This document shows positions 26,581 to 34,946 of a stretch of 64,000 nucleotides of DNA, piece after piece. The notes below the pieces were generated by a model. That model was not told the DNA's origin. It did not search any database and worked only from the letters and a program-made list of their open reading frames with translations. The stretch's first letter is position 1. Each line of letters begins with the position of its first letter. Position numbers and translations under genes: made by a program. The DNA comes from Firmicutes bacterium UBA7510 (GTDB taxonomy: Bacteria; Bacillota; Clostridia; Tissierellales; Sedimentibacteraceae): NCBI GenBank assembly GCA_002479485.1, contig DLNM01000026.1, positions 1-64,000 on the forward strand, given 5' to 3'.

Positions 26581-26675
26581 AAAAGAACCGTCTAAAAAAG
26601 AAAGGCTTTTGGTATTCTCCCATATGGGAGTGATATTTAAAAGCCTTTTTTTTTATAAATTGGGAGGTGATTTAT
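26581..26675 (+). promoter_or_regulatory. Attenuator-like leader RNA, copy 2
   Basis: AAAAGAACCGTCT, then AAAGGCTTTT pairing with AAAAGCCTTT and an inner CTCCCATATGGGAG stem, then T9 and the ribosome site TTGGGAGGTGA. It is homologous to copy 1 from the first bases through the ribosome site, though the stems differ in base sequence and keep pairing, a sign that structure is selected. It stands upstream of a six-codon reading frame and the L25/Ctc gene. Confidence 0.6.
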
Positions 26676-26696
26676 ATGGATGTTTTAGGACTGTAG
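26676..26696 (+). other. Six-codon reading frame (MDVLGL) after leader copy 2
   Basis: It has a strong ribosome site (GGGAGGTGA) but stops after six codons. Compared with MNIVGK at the head of the gene after leader copy 1, it looks like the start of a lost duplicate. Reading on past the TAG gives KKQFIYIKNEKEF, which faintly recalls TKTFIYPESFEKFF of that protein. It may also be a leader peptide. Confidence 0.35.
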
Positions 26697-26760
26697 AGTC
26701 CTGAAATTAAGAAACAATTTATCTATATAAAAAATGAAAAAGAATTTGGAGGATATAATC

Positions 26761-27336
26761 ATGTACGTTTTGAATGTTGAGAAGCGAGATGAAATGATAA
26801 AAGCAAAAAAATTAAAAAAGGCTGGCATGGTGCCTGGATGTGTATATGGTGGAAATCTTGAGGAAACTTTACATGTTCAAATTCCAGAAGGAGAAGCACG
26901 AAAGTTGCTGAAATATAAGTTAGAAGGTGGAAATGTATTATTGGAATGTGAGGGTAAAAAATTTAATGTTCTATTAAAGGAAATTGACTGTAACCCAGTT
27001 AGTACACAAATTGAGAACCTCTCTTTTCAAAATTTAGTAGAGAATAAAAAAGTTGAAAGTGTTGCACAAATTGTATTAAAAAATCAAAATAAAATGCCGA
27101 TTATGGTGCAAAAATTATTGAAAGAGATTCCTTATAGAGCTTTACCATCTGATTTGGTAGAGAAAATTGTAATCGATCTTGAAAAAATGAGAGCAGGAGC
27201 TCACATAAAAGTAAAGGATCTTTCAATATATCAAAATCCAAACATTAAAATTTTAGTAGATACTGATAAACCGGTATTAAATATTACTGAAAATTCAAAG
27301 AGAAGACAGCAGTCACTAGTAAATGAAGCAGTTTAA
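26761..27336 (+). CDS. ctc: 50S ribosomal protein L25 / general stress protein Ctc
   Basis: 191 residues: the N-terminal L25 domain binds 5S rRNA (LNVEKRDEMIKAKKLKKAGMVPGCVYGG, then GNVLLECEGKKFNVLLKEIDCNPVSTQIENLSFQ), and the C-terminal TL5/CTC beta domain carries KIVIDLEKMRAGAHIKVKDL. The ATG at 26761 has GGAGG eight bases ahead; an in-frame ATG at 26734 covers the ribosome site. Ctc is a stress-induced accessory ribosomal protein in Bacillus. It lies behind leader copy 2, which may control it. Confidence 0.88.
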   Translation: MYVLNVEKRDEMIKAKKLKKAGMVPGCVYGGNLEETLHVQIPEGEARKLLKYKLEGGNVLLECEGKKFNVLLKEIDCNPVSTQIENLSFQNLVENKKVESVAQIVLKNQNKMPIMVQKLLKEIPYRALPSDLVEKIVIDLEKMRAGAHIKVKDLSIYQNPNIKILVDTDKPVLNITENSKRRQQSLVNEAV

Positions 27337-27373
27337 ATTGTGAATATTATTAAAAAGAAATAGAAGTGTGTCT

Positions 27374-27407
27374 TTCCCTTAAACTATAAGTTTAAGGGAA
27401 TTTTTTT
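27374..27407 (+). terminator. Terminator after ctc
   Basis: TTCCCTTAAACT-ataA-AGTTTAAGGGAA type stem followed by seven T. Confidence 0.92.
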
Positions 27408-27528
27408 GTTTGTATCTTATAACTAAGAAAGAAGCAGTAAAAAAGTATAAAAAATACGTTATAGGGAATTACTATTACAAAATTCTATTATTTGATAATA
27501 GTATTTTATTTTATAATATTTTTTTTAA

Positions 27529-27556
27529 AATTCTTAATTAGTAAAAATTAAGAATT
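27529..27556. repeat. Inverted repeat before pepD
   Basis: AATTCTTAATT (27529-27539) and AATTAAGAATT (27546-27556) form a perfect 11-base inverted repeat with a six-base gap, 46 bases before the pepD start codon. It has no T run after it, so an operator is as likely as a terminator. Confidence 0.5.
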
Positions 27557-27601
27557 AAGATATTATATTAGAATTTCTATAAACATTAAAGGAGGAATAG
27601 G

Positions 27602-29038
27602 ATGTCAAATATGCAAAATATAGAACCCCAAAAAGTATTTTTCTGGTTTTATAAGTTAAATCAAATTCCAAGATGCTCTGGAGATGAAAAGAGGGTCAGT
27701 GATTTTCTTGTAAACTTTGCAAAAGAAAGAAATCTAGAGGTTTATCAAGATGAAATGTACAATGTCATAATAAAGAAGCCAGCATCAGAAAGATATGAAA
27801 ATTCAGATTCTGTAATCATTCAGGGACATATGGACATGGTCTGTATAAAGGGAGAAGGCTCAAGACATGACTTTACAAAAGACCCTATTGAAATGATAGT
27901 ACAAGATGATATCATGAGAGCAAATAATACAACTTTAGGTGGTGATGATGGTATTGCAATTGCCTATGGTCTTGCCATACTTGACTCTGATGATTTAAAA
28001 CATCCACTCATTGAACTGTTAATTACCACCAGTGAAGAAACCGGTATGGACGGAGCCCATGCACTGACTAATGAGCACCTATCAGGCAAAATTCTTCTAA
28101 ACATAGATTCTGAGGAAGAGGGTGTTTTCTTAGTAAGCTGTGCAGGTGGAGCTAATAAAATTACCACATTTAAGCTTGAAAAAGAAAAGAAAAGTGGAAA
28201 TGGATTAGAAATTAAGATATCAGGGCTTAAAGGTGGCCACTCTGGCATGGAGATAATTAAACAAAGGGCAAATGCTATTAAACTACTTGGAAGAATTTTA
28301 GAACAATGCAATGAGAATGTTAAAATAAGATTATCTAAAATTAGTGGTGGTACCAAACACAATGCTATACCAAGTGATGCAATGGCGGTTATTTCAGCTG
28401 AGGACATAGATAATGCAAAGAAGATTATAGAAAATCTTACAAAGGATTTTAAAGAAGAATATCGTGTAGAAGATAGTGACTTAAATATAGTTGTAAACGA
28501 AGTTAAGGTAGAAGAAATATATACTGAAAAATTAAGTAATGATTTAATTGATTACATTATGATGGTTCCCGATGGAGTTCAGTATATGTCTAAGGATATT
28601 GAAGGATTAGTACAAACTAGCTTAAATAATGCTATTTTAGAAGAAAAAGATAATTTTATTCAGATAACTACTTCTGTACGTTCAGCCTCTCTTAGCTCTT
28701 TAAGGGAAATTTTAAATATTCTCTCTGTTATTGCAAAGAGAACTAATGCAAATACAGAAGAAAGAAATGCATATCCTGCTTGGCAATTTGATAATGATTC
28801 TAAAATTCGAGAAAAAGCAGTTATAGTATATGAAGAGTTATTTGGTAAAAAGCCAGAAGTAAGTGCTATACATGCAGGACTTGAATGTGGTCTTTTAAAG
28901 GAAATTTTACCGAATACTGATATGATAAGTTTTGGTCCAAATCTATATGATGTTCATACTGAAAAAGAGCACTTAAGTATTTCTTCCGTACAAAGAGTAT
29001 GGAAATTTCTTGTTAAATTACTTGAAGAGTTAAAATAA
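27602..29038 (+). CDS. pepD: Aminoacyl-histidine dipeptidase (M20C beta-Ala-His dipeptidase)
   Basis: Zinc dipeptidase of broad specificity, 478 residues, full length for PepD. Metal ligands and active-site acids lie in IIQGHMDMVC, LGGDDGIAIAYG, TSEETGMDGA, NIDSEEEG and the C-terminal HAGLECGLL; the lid/dimer domain is between about 190 and 390. It is followed after 14 bases by an OPT transporter, so the pair imports and splits small peptides. AAGGAGG stands six bases before the ATG. Confidence 0.95.
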   Translation: MSNMQNIEPQKVFFWFYKLNQIPRCSGDEKRVSDFLVNFAKERNLEVYQDEMYNVIIKKPASERYENSDSVIIQGHMDMVCIKGEGSRHDFTKDPIEMIVQDDIMRANNTTLGGDDGIAIAYGLAILDSDDLKHPLIELLITTSEETGMDGAHALTNEHLSGKILLNIDSEEEGVFLVSCAGGANKITTFKLEKEKKSGNGLEIKISGLKGGHSGMEIIKQRANAIKLLGRILEQCNENVKIRLSKISGGTKHNAIPSDAMAVISAEDIDNAKKIIENLTKDFKEEYRVEDSDLNIVVNEVKVEEIYTEKLSNDLIDYIMMVPDGVQYMSKDIEGLVQTSLNNAILEEKDNFIQITTSVRSASLSSLREILNILSVIAKRTNANTEERNAYPAWQFDNDSKIREKAVIVYEELFGKKPEVSAIHAGLECGLLKEILPNTDMISFGPNLYDVHTEKEHLSISSVQRVWKFLVKLLEELK

Positions 29039-29052
29039 AAGGAGGAGTTTAA

Positions 29053-30987
29053 ATGCCAAATGATACGAAAAGATTACCTAAGCAAGCATATGGCGGAGTA
29101 AAAGGAGAGGAATATACTCCATTTGTTCCTACAACTGAAGCTATGCCTGAAGCAACAGGTTACTCAATCATTATGGGTATTATATTTGCAATAATTTTTG
29201 CTGCGGCAAACACCTATCTAGGACTTAAGGTAGGACTTACTATTTCTGCAGGTATTCCAGGAGCAATTCTTGCGACAGGATTGTTAAAGTCAATATTTAA
29301 AAGAAATAGCATATTGGAAGCAAACTATGTAGCATCACTATCAGCTGTTGGAGAATCAATTGCCGGGGGAATCATATTTGTTTTACCTGCTATTATATTA
29401 ATAGGTTTTAACCTTTCACTTATTACAGTTGCTATTGTTACTGTTATTGGTGGAATTATGGGTGTGTATTTTATAATTCCTGTCCGTAAATATCTAATAG
29501 TTCAAGAGCATGGAACATTAATTTATCCTGAATCCATGGCTCAAGCTGAGGTTTTAGTAAATGCTAATCAAGGTGGTCAAGGATTTAAATCTGTATTAAA
29601 AGGTCTTGGAGTAGGTCTTGGATATAAGATATTATCAGGTGGTCTTGGACTATGGAATGAAACAGCTTCATATATAATAGTAGCTTATCAGAGAACTATG
29701 ATAGGTATGGATACATTAGCATCTCTTTTAGGAGTTGGATTTATTGTTGGAACAGGCACTTCAATACTTATGTTTGCAGGTTCTGTTGTAGCATGGCTTG
29801 GGTTTATTCCACTAATAAAGTTTTTTGGAGTCTATGCATCTACACCTATATTCCCATCTACTACGCTAATTGCTGAAATGACAGCTACAGAAATTTGGTC
29901 TAACTATATTAAATATATAGGAGCAGGTGCTGTAGCAATGGGAGGTTTTATTTCATTAGCTAGATCTCTACCTACTATTATCACTTCATTCAAAGAGGCT
30001 ATGGGTGGTCTTGGAAAAGGTGAAAAATCTTATGATAGAATAAATGAAGAACCATCAATTGCATGGGTACTAGCAGCAGCTATATTTGGATTTCTTCTAA
30101 CTTGGATTGTTCCTTCAATAAAAGCCGGTCCGGTAGGCGGAATTCTTGCAGTACTATTTTCATTTTTCTTTTCAGTTGTTTCAGCCAGAATGGTTGGTGT
30201 AATTGGAGCGAGTAACAACCCTGTATCAGGGATGACTATAGCAACACTTCTTGTTATAGCTTCAGTATTTAAAGCTATGGGAGCTACTGGAGCAGACGGT
30301 ATGCGAGTTGTTCTACTAGCTGCTGGTATAGTATGTGTTGCAATAGCAGTTGGAGGAGGAGTAGCTCAGTCTCTAAAGGCTACTTATGTTCTAGGTGGTA
30401 GCCCTAAAAAGGTTCAACATGGTATGTTTTTAGCTTTATCTATAGCTTCATTTATGGGTGGAGCTACTGTATTACTTTTACACAGTGCTTATGGAATCGG
30501 CTCTGAACAAGTTACAGCTCCTCAGGCAACACTCATGAAGTTGATTGTAGAGGGTATTATGACAGGACAGCTTCCTTGGACACTAGTAATTGTAGGGGCT
30601 ATAATAGCATTATTTTGTGCTTTTGCAGGTCTTCCTATTTTACCAGTAGCCTTAGGTATTTATTTGCCAATATCATTAAATAGTGCAATTTTCTTTGGTG
30701 GGCTTATACGTAAATTTGTAGAAATGAGATTTAAAAAGGATGAAGCTAGTTTAGATACAGCAGTTGAAAGAGGTACCTTAATTGCTTCAGGACTTGTTGC
30801 AGGAGATGCCCTTACAGGTATATTGATAGGAATATTTGCTGCCTTAAATATTAAAACAAATTTCCTTGCTAGTGTTATACCGAATGAATCTTTAAAAAAC
30901 TTAGTAAGTCTAGGAATATTTGTACTCCTTGCAGCATGGCTATATAACTATTCTTGTAAGGTTAAAAAGAATAACGAGAAAGCTTAA
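29053..30987 (+). CDS. OPT-family oligopeptide transporter
   Basis: 644 residues with about 15-16 membrane segments. The N-terminus has the bacterial OPT signature YTPFVPTTEAMPEATGYSIIMGIIFAIIFAAANTYLGLKVG, seen here as adjoining parts, followed by ESIAGGIIFVLPAI and the central MTATEIWSNYIKYIGAGAV. Uptake of small peptides coupled to protons or sodium is the known role. It forms an operon with pepD. Confidence 0.92.
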   Translation: MPNDTKRLPKQAYGGVKGEEYTPFVPTTEAMPEATGYSIIMGIIFAIIFAAANTYLGLKVGLTISAGIPGAILATGLLKSIFKRNSILEANYVASLSAVGESIAGGIIFVLPAIILIGFNLSLITVAIVTVIGGIMGVYFIIPVRKYLIVQEHGTLIYPESMAQAEVLVNANQGGQGFKSVLKGLGVGLGYKILSGGLGLWNETASYIIVAYQRTMIGMDTLASLLGVGFIVGTGTSILMFAGSVVAWLGFIPLIKFFGVYASTPIFPSTTLIAEMTATEIWSNYIKYIGAGAVAMGGFISLARSLPTIITSFKEAMGGLGKGEKSYDRINEEPSIAWVLAAAIFGFLLTWIVPSIKAGPVGGILAVLFSFFFSVVSARMVGVIGASNNPVSGMTIATLLVIASVFKAMGATGADGMRVVLLAAGIVCVAIAVGGGVAQSLKATYVLGGSPKKVQHGMFLALSIASFMGGATVLLLHSAYGIGSEQVTAPQATLMKLIVEGIMTGQLPWTLVIVGAIIALFCAFAGLPILPVALGIYLPISLNSAIFFGGLIRKFVEMRFKKDEASLDTAVERGTLIASGLVAGDALTGILIGIFAALNIKTNFLASVIPNESLKNLVSLGIFVLLAAWLYNYSCKVKKNNEKA

Positions 30988-31009
30988 GGATATCGATAAA
31001 TAAGAATTT

Positions 31010-31055
31010 AAAAAATGTTTTTTTGCATTTTAAGTGAAAGAACATTTTTTTATTT
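31010..31055 (+). terminator. Terminator after the OPT gene
   Basis: AAAAAATGTT (31010-31019) and AACATTTTTT (31041-31050) with a T-rich tail. Confidence 0.75.
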
Positions 31056-31128
31056 TTAATATTTAATAAATTATTTTTTATAATTTAGTTATAATAAAAT
31101 TTATAATGCAATAAAGGAGTTAATTAGA

Positions 31129-31923
31129 ATGAATGTATTAATAACAGGAGGAACTAGTGGAATAGGACTAGCACTTGCTGAAATATTTGCTAAAGAGAAA
31201 AATAATTTAATAATTGTGTCAAGGACGAAAAACGATTTAGAAAAAATAAAGGAATTCTTGGAAGAAAAGTATAAAATAAATGTGATAATAATATCTAAGG
31301 ATTTATGTCAAGAAAATGCTGGGAAAGAAGTTTATGATGAGATAAAAAAACAAAGCATAAATATTGATATTCTAATTAATAATGCTGGATTTGCTACATA
31401 TGGAAATTATATTGATTTAGAATATCAAAAGCAAAAAGATTTGGCAGGTGTAAATATAATTGCTTTAATGGAATTGTCATATTTTTTTGGTAAAGACATG
31501 GTAAAAAGGAGGAAAGGAAGAATACTAAATATGGCATCAATAGCAGCTTTTCAACCTGGACCATTTATGGCGATGTATTATTCATCAAAAGCTTTTGTAT
31601 TATCTTTTTCACAAGCTTTAGCTAAAGAATTTGAAAACACTGGGGTTACAGTAACGGTGTTGTGTCCTGGTCCAACCAAAACTAATTTTGAACAAAGTGC
31701 AGGAATGAAGAAATCTTTTATGTTTAATAAACTTAAAGTAGATACGTCACAAATGGTAGCGGAAGAAGGATATAAAGCATTAATGAAAGGAAAAGTAATT
31801 TGTGTAACAGGTATTCAAAATAAAATAATTACTTTTCTCACAAGAATTACTAGCAAAAAATTAAATAGAAATATTGCATATAAAATTAATAAGGGTAAGA
31901 GTACAGAAAATAGGGTGATTTAA
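31129..31923 (+). CDS. Short-chain dehydrogenase/reductase
   Basis: Classical SDR of the DltE/YqjQ sub-group, 264 residues. Cofactor site GGTSGIGLALAEIF with R33-type residue in VSRTKNDL (NADP preferred), NNAGFATYG, the catalytic serine in NMASIAAF and YSSKAF as the Y-x-x-x-K pair. The C-terminus carries ITFLTRITSKKLNRNIAYK, an amphipathic end typical of this sub-group. Substrate unknown. AAGGAG nine bases before the ATG. Confidence 0.87.
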   Translation: MNVLITGGTSGIGLALAEIFAKEKNNLIIVSRTKNDLEKIKEFLEEKYKINVIIISKDLCQENAGKEVYDEIKKQSINIDILINNAGFATYGNYIDLEYQKQKDLAGVNIIALMELSYFFGKDMVKRRKGRILNMASIAAFQPGPFMAMYYSSKAFVLSFSQALAKEFENTGVTVTVLCPGPTKTNFEQSAGMKKSFMFNKLKVDTSQMVAEEGYKALMKGKVICVTGIQNKIITFLTRITSKKLNRNIAYKINKGKSTENRVI

Positions 31924-31968
31924 ATGGTAAATATTATTTTAACCAGCACCAATCAAGGAATTATTAAA

Positions 31969-32005
31969 AGCACAGGGCACTGTTAGCAACCCTGTGCTAT
32001 TTTTA
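31969..32005 (+). terminator. Terminator after the SDR gene
   Basis: AGCACAGGG (31969-31977) and CCCTGTGCT (31990-31998) followed by ATTTTTAT; may also serve the converging AraC gene. Confidence 0.85.
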
Positions 32006-32032
32006 TGCTTTAGTATCTAAAAAAATGGCAAC

Positions 32033-32938
32033 CTATTTAAGAAGCTTCAGCCAGATTTCCATACTTGTGGTTTCTGGATTATGGCTTGCATAGCGTTCCA
32101 CACAAAATGCTTCTGTGCACAATTGATGGTTTGAAAGCCATATATTATAAATATACTGCTGTGCCTTATAAAGAGCATCCATGACCAACGCTTCAAAATT
32201 TTCAGCTTCAAAATAGCAGACAATATAATCTCCCTGTGGTAGCTCCCAAATCTTATAACCGTCAGGCGCTAAGGTACATTCTGCTTTTGCGCCAGCAAAA
32301 TAGTTAAAGTATCCTTCCTCAGAACAAGGGTATGATACTCCAAGCTCATCGCCACCAACAGTCAGAACGGAAATTGTTGACTTTTGCTCATGAAAAGTAT
32401 TCCAGAGAGTATCAAGAGGATCTACTCCTGACTCGATTCCAAGTCCTTCAACGAATTGTACTGGCATCTTTTTCTCTAATCCGATGTAAAACTCTGGTTC
32501 TGCAATCTGGCGTCTAGTGATTTCGAGAATAATATCATCGGCAATCAATGGTGTATCCTCATCGACTAGGGTATATTTTAATAGAAGCTGAGGCTTAGTC
32601 ATACGGTTGAGTGACTTTGGAGAATTACGGTACTCCTCCGGTGTCATATCAAAGGTGTCCTTAAAAGTACGTGTAAAGTGTTCGTGCGAAGAAAAACCTA
32701 ACTCCAAAGCAATGTCTAAAATCCGTCTATCTTTTTGTAGTAAGACCTCTGTGGCTTTCGCCATTCGTCGTAATTTAATATACTCTACAACGGGTTTCTT
32801 TACCAAACGGCTGAAAAGACGTTGATAGTAAAACGGTGAGAGTGCTGCAATTTTAGCGAGATTTTCAATTTCGAGCTTTTCGTCAAGATGTTCTTCAATG
32901 TAATCTAAAGTTAACTGAATTTGTTCCCATGCGTGCAT
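32033..32938 (-). CDS. AraC-family regulator with GyrI-like effector domain
   Basis: 301 residues. Two HTH units lie at the N-terminus (about 8-105): LEIENLAKIAALSPFYYQRLFSRLVKKPVVEYIKLRR and LDIALELGFSSHEHFTRTFKDTFDMTPEEYR. The rest (about 140-300) is a GyrI-like/AraC_E_bind effector domain with YFAGAKAE and the final MEIWLKLLK. Such MarA-Rob-like regulators bind bulky drugs or cell metabolites. No target gene can be named. AAGGAGGT precedes the ATG. Confidence 0.9.
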   Translation of the reverse strand: MHAWEQIQLTLDYIEEHLDEKLEIENLAKIAALSPFYYQRLFSRLVKKPVVEYIKLRRMAKATEVLLQKDRRILDIALELGFSSHEHFTRTFKDTFDMTPEEYRNSPKSLNRMTKPQLLLKYTLVDEDTPLIADDIILEITRRQIAEPEFYIGLEKKMPVQFVEGLGIESGVDPLDTLWNTFHEQKSTISVLTVGGDELGVSYPCSEEGYFNYFAGAKAECTLAPDGYKIWELPQGDYIVCYFEAENFEALVMDALYKAQQYIYNIWLSNHQLCTEAFCVERYASHNPETTSMEIWLKLLK

Positions 32939-33169
32939 AGTAATTTACCTCCTTTTTTCAAATGATAGCATATGCTAGGATGTGTTCGCTTGTCTATTAA
33001 TGCTCTTTTTTCGAAAATATATTGTAAGTAAACTAAATTTTCGTTAAATCACTTAATCAATTAATTTATATGAACATTCTTATTGCATTTTCAGCATTTT
33101 TCTATTATACTTAATATATAATTTAGTAGTAATATTTACTAAAGATTCTTAAAGATGGAGTGCAATTAA

Positions 33170-33376
33170 ATGGCTGTATTAAATGGAATTATTTTTATAT
33201 TACTAGGATTGTCTATGATCTACTTTCCAAAGACTGAGTGTTATCAAAATTATATAGAATATCATCGTTTTGAAGAAAGAGAAGAAATTATAAAATTTTT
33301 TAGAAGTATTTTTCAATGGATTTTTATTGCCTTTGGAATTATTATTATACTTTTAAAAATATCAACTTTTTTTTAG
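33170..33376 (+). CDS. Small two-helix membrane protein
   Basis: 68 residues: membrane segment at about 3-19, a charged middle (YQNYIEYHRFEEREEIIKFF) and a second segment at about 46-66. A GGAG site precedes the ATG. It resembles no family I can name; codon use and the two clean membrane helices support a real gene. Confidence 0.5.
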   Translation: MAVLNGIIFILLGLSMIYFPKTECYQNYIEYHRFEEREEIIKFFRSIFQWIFIAFGIIIILLKISTFF

Positions 33377-33498
33377 TTTAGCTGAACAATTTATTATCTT
33401 CAGCAGCATAATTTCTATCATCTATACAGGTATCATTTATTTTCTTGATTTTTATTTATTAGTTTTCTAATTAACTTTCTTAAATTTTAATATAAAAA

Positions 33499-33533
33499 GG
33501 CTATCAATTTAATGTGACAATTGATAGCTATTT
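33499..33533. terminator. Terminator between small membrane protein and amidohydrolase
   Basis: GGCTATCAATT (33499-33509) and AATTGATAGCT (33519-33529) with A and T tracts on the two sides. Confidence 0.75.
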
Positions 33534-33594
33534 AATATGTGAATATTCAATTACAGTAATATTTTATAACTTTGAATTTATTAATTTATCTATT

Positions 33595-34701
33595 TTAATA
33601 ATTCTTAACTACCATACCATCCTTCATGACAAATTGAATATCTGTCAGTAAGTAAGGAAATTCTATAGGATTTCCTTTAACTCCAACTAAATCTGCTATG
33701 CAACCTTTCTCAATTTTTCCTACTTTTTCATTTCCTAATATTTTAGCTCCACCATATGTTAGAGAAGATAAAATCTGTTCCATTGTAAGTCCAGCTTTTC
33801 TCAGAAGTTCAATTTCCATATATGGCATTCCTATTGGAGCCCATATTTCTTTCTTTTCTATATGGTCATTTCCAAAACCAATGATTCCGCCCTTATCCAC
33901 AAATCTTTTTACATTACTCATAGCAGTATAAATAAAAGGAGCACCCCAGTTTGCAGTTATCTCACCATAAATACTCAGTGTTGGAGTCATATGCACATTG
34001 TTTCTTATCATTTTATCAAGTAATTCTTCTGAAATTTCGTCAAAACAAGTGTGTGCAGCTTCATCTATCCCTGCATTTACCAATATTTCTAATTTATCCG
34101 CTCTATTAACATGAGCAGAAACTTTTTTCTTATTTTTGTGTGCTTCATCACAAATTGCGTATAAAATATTCTCAGACAATAAATCAAGGCTAGCTGTGTA
34201 AGAATCATAACCTTCGTCCAAAGTGGTTTTTATATGATCAACACCTTGGTCAATTTGTTTTTTTACAGCTTCACGAGCTTCAAACTCACTTGACACACCT
34301 AGAGGTTTAATGCCACCATAGCCATTTGGAGTAGATATAAAGTTACCACATACAGAAATTTTTGAGCAGACTCCAATTTTATTTATTCTGTTCTTCCACA
34401 AAACTACATCTTCAGCATTATGTTTTGATAAAACTCCTTGATCCCTTAAATAAGTGAAGCCTGCATTTAACCATTTTTTTAAATTATCTTCATTGAAACC
34501 ATCGAAAAAATCGAATATATGTACATGAGTATTTATAAACCCAGGCATTAAGGTATAACCGCTTAAATCGTATTCTTGAGCTGGAACACTAATTTCATTT
34601 GAGCTAAGCTCTTTAATAATATTATCTTCAATTAAAATATTTAATTTCTCGGTTGAGCAATTCGGTTTAAAAATTGTAGCATTTTTGATTATTGTTCTCA
34701 T
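33595..34701 (-). CDS. Amidohydrolase-superfamily metal-dependent hydrolase
   Basis: 368 residues of the imidazolonepropionase/prolidase-like group. The first metal pair is HVHIFD after PGFINT; the bridging lysine region is GVDHIKTTLDEG; further ligands are KVSAHVNRADKL and DEAAHTCFDEI, and the late acid in FGNDHIEKK. The small beta domain is built from the N-terminal and C-terminal ends (IADLVGVKGNPIEFP). Substrate unknown. The gene stands alone. GGGGAAAG precedes the ATG. Confidence 0.82.
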   Translation of the reverse strand: MRTIIKNATIFKPNCSTEKLNILIEDNIIKELSSNEISVPAQEYDLSGYTLMPGFINTHVHIFDFFDGFNEDNLKKWLNAGFTYLRDQGVLSKHNAEDVVLWKNRINKIGVCSKISVCGNFISTPNGYGGIKPLGVSSEFEAREAVKKQIDQGVDHIKTTLDEGYDSYTASLDLLSENILYAICDEAHKNKKKVSAHVNRADKLEILVNAGIDEAAHTCFDEISEELLDKMIRNNVHMTPTLSIYGEITANWGAPFIYTAMSNVKRFVDKGGIIGFGNDHIEKKEIWAPIGMPYMEIELLRKAGLTMEQILSSLTYGGAKILGNEKVGKIEKGCIADLVGVKGNPIEFPYLLTDIQFVMKDGMVVKNY

Positions 34702-34862
34702 AAACTTTCCCCTTAAATTATATAAATAATAGATATTATACTATCCATTATAATGCTTTTTTACCAATTATCAATATTTAATTGTCAATGTACCTGTTTA
34801 ACTAAAACAAAATAATAAACTTTACAGAGCTATTTTTTACTTTATTATTGCTAATACCATTA

Positions 34863-34891
34863 TTGTTAAAATTATCTACATACTATATAAT
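34863..34891 (+). promoter_or_regulatory. Promoter of the ABC exporter operon
   Basis: TTGTTA (34863-34868), 17 bases, TATAAT (34886-34891). The -35 box and eight following bases (TTGTTAAAATTATC) are identical to those before the MFS-GH2 gene. Confidence 0.65.
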
Positions 34892-34946
34892 AAGAATATC
34901 TATACATTAGATGGCTGTATAAAATATAAAATGGTAGGTAGAAATA

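Noticed and set aside
34702..34946. Search for a precursor peptide gene next to the ABC exporter pair
   Set aside because: No short frame with a ribosome site and a peptide-like product was found; the exporters also lack a peptidase domain.
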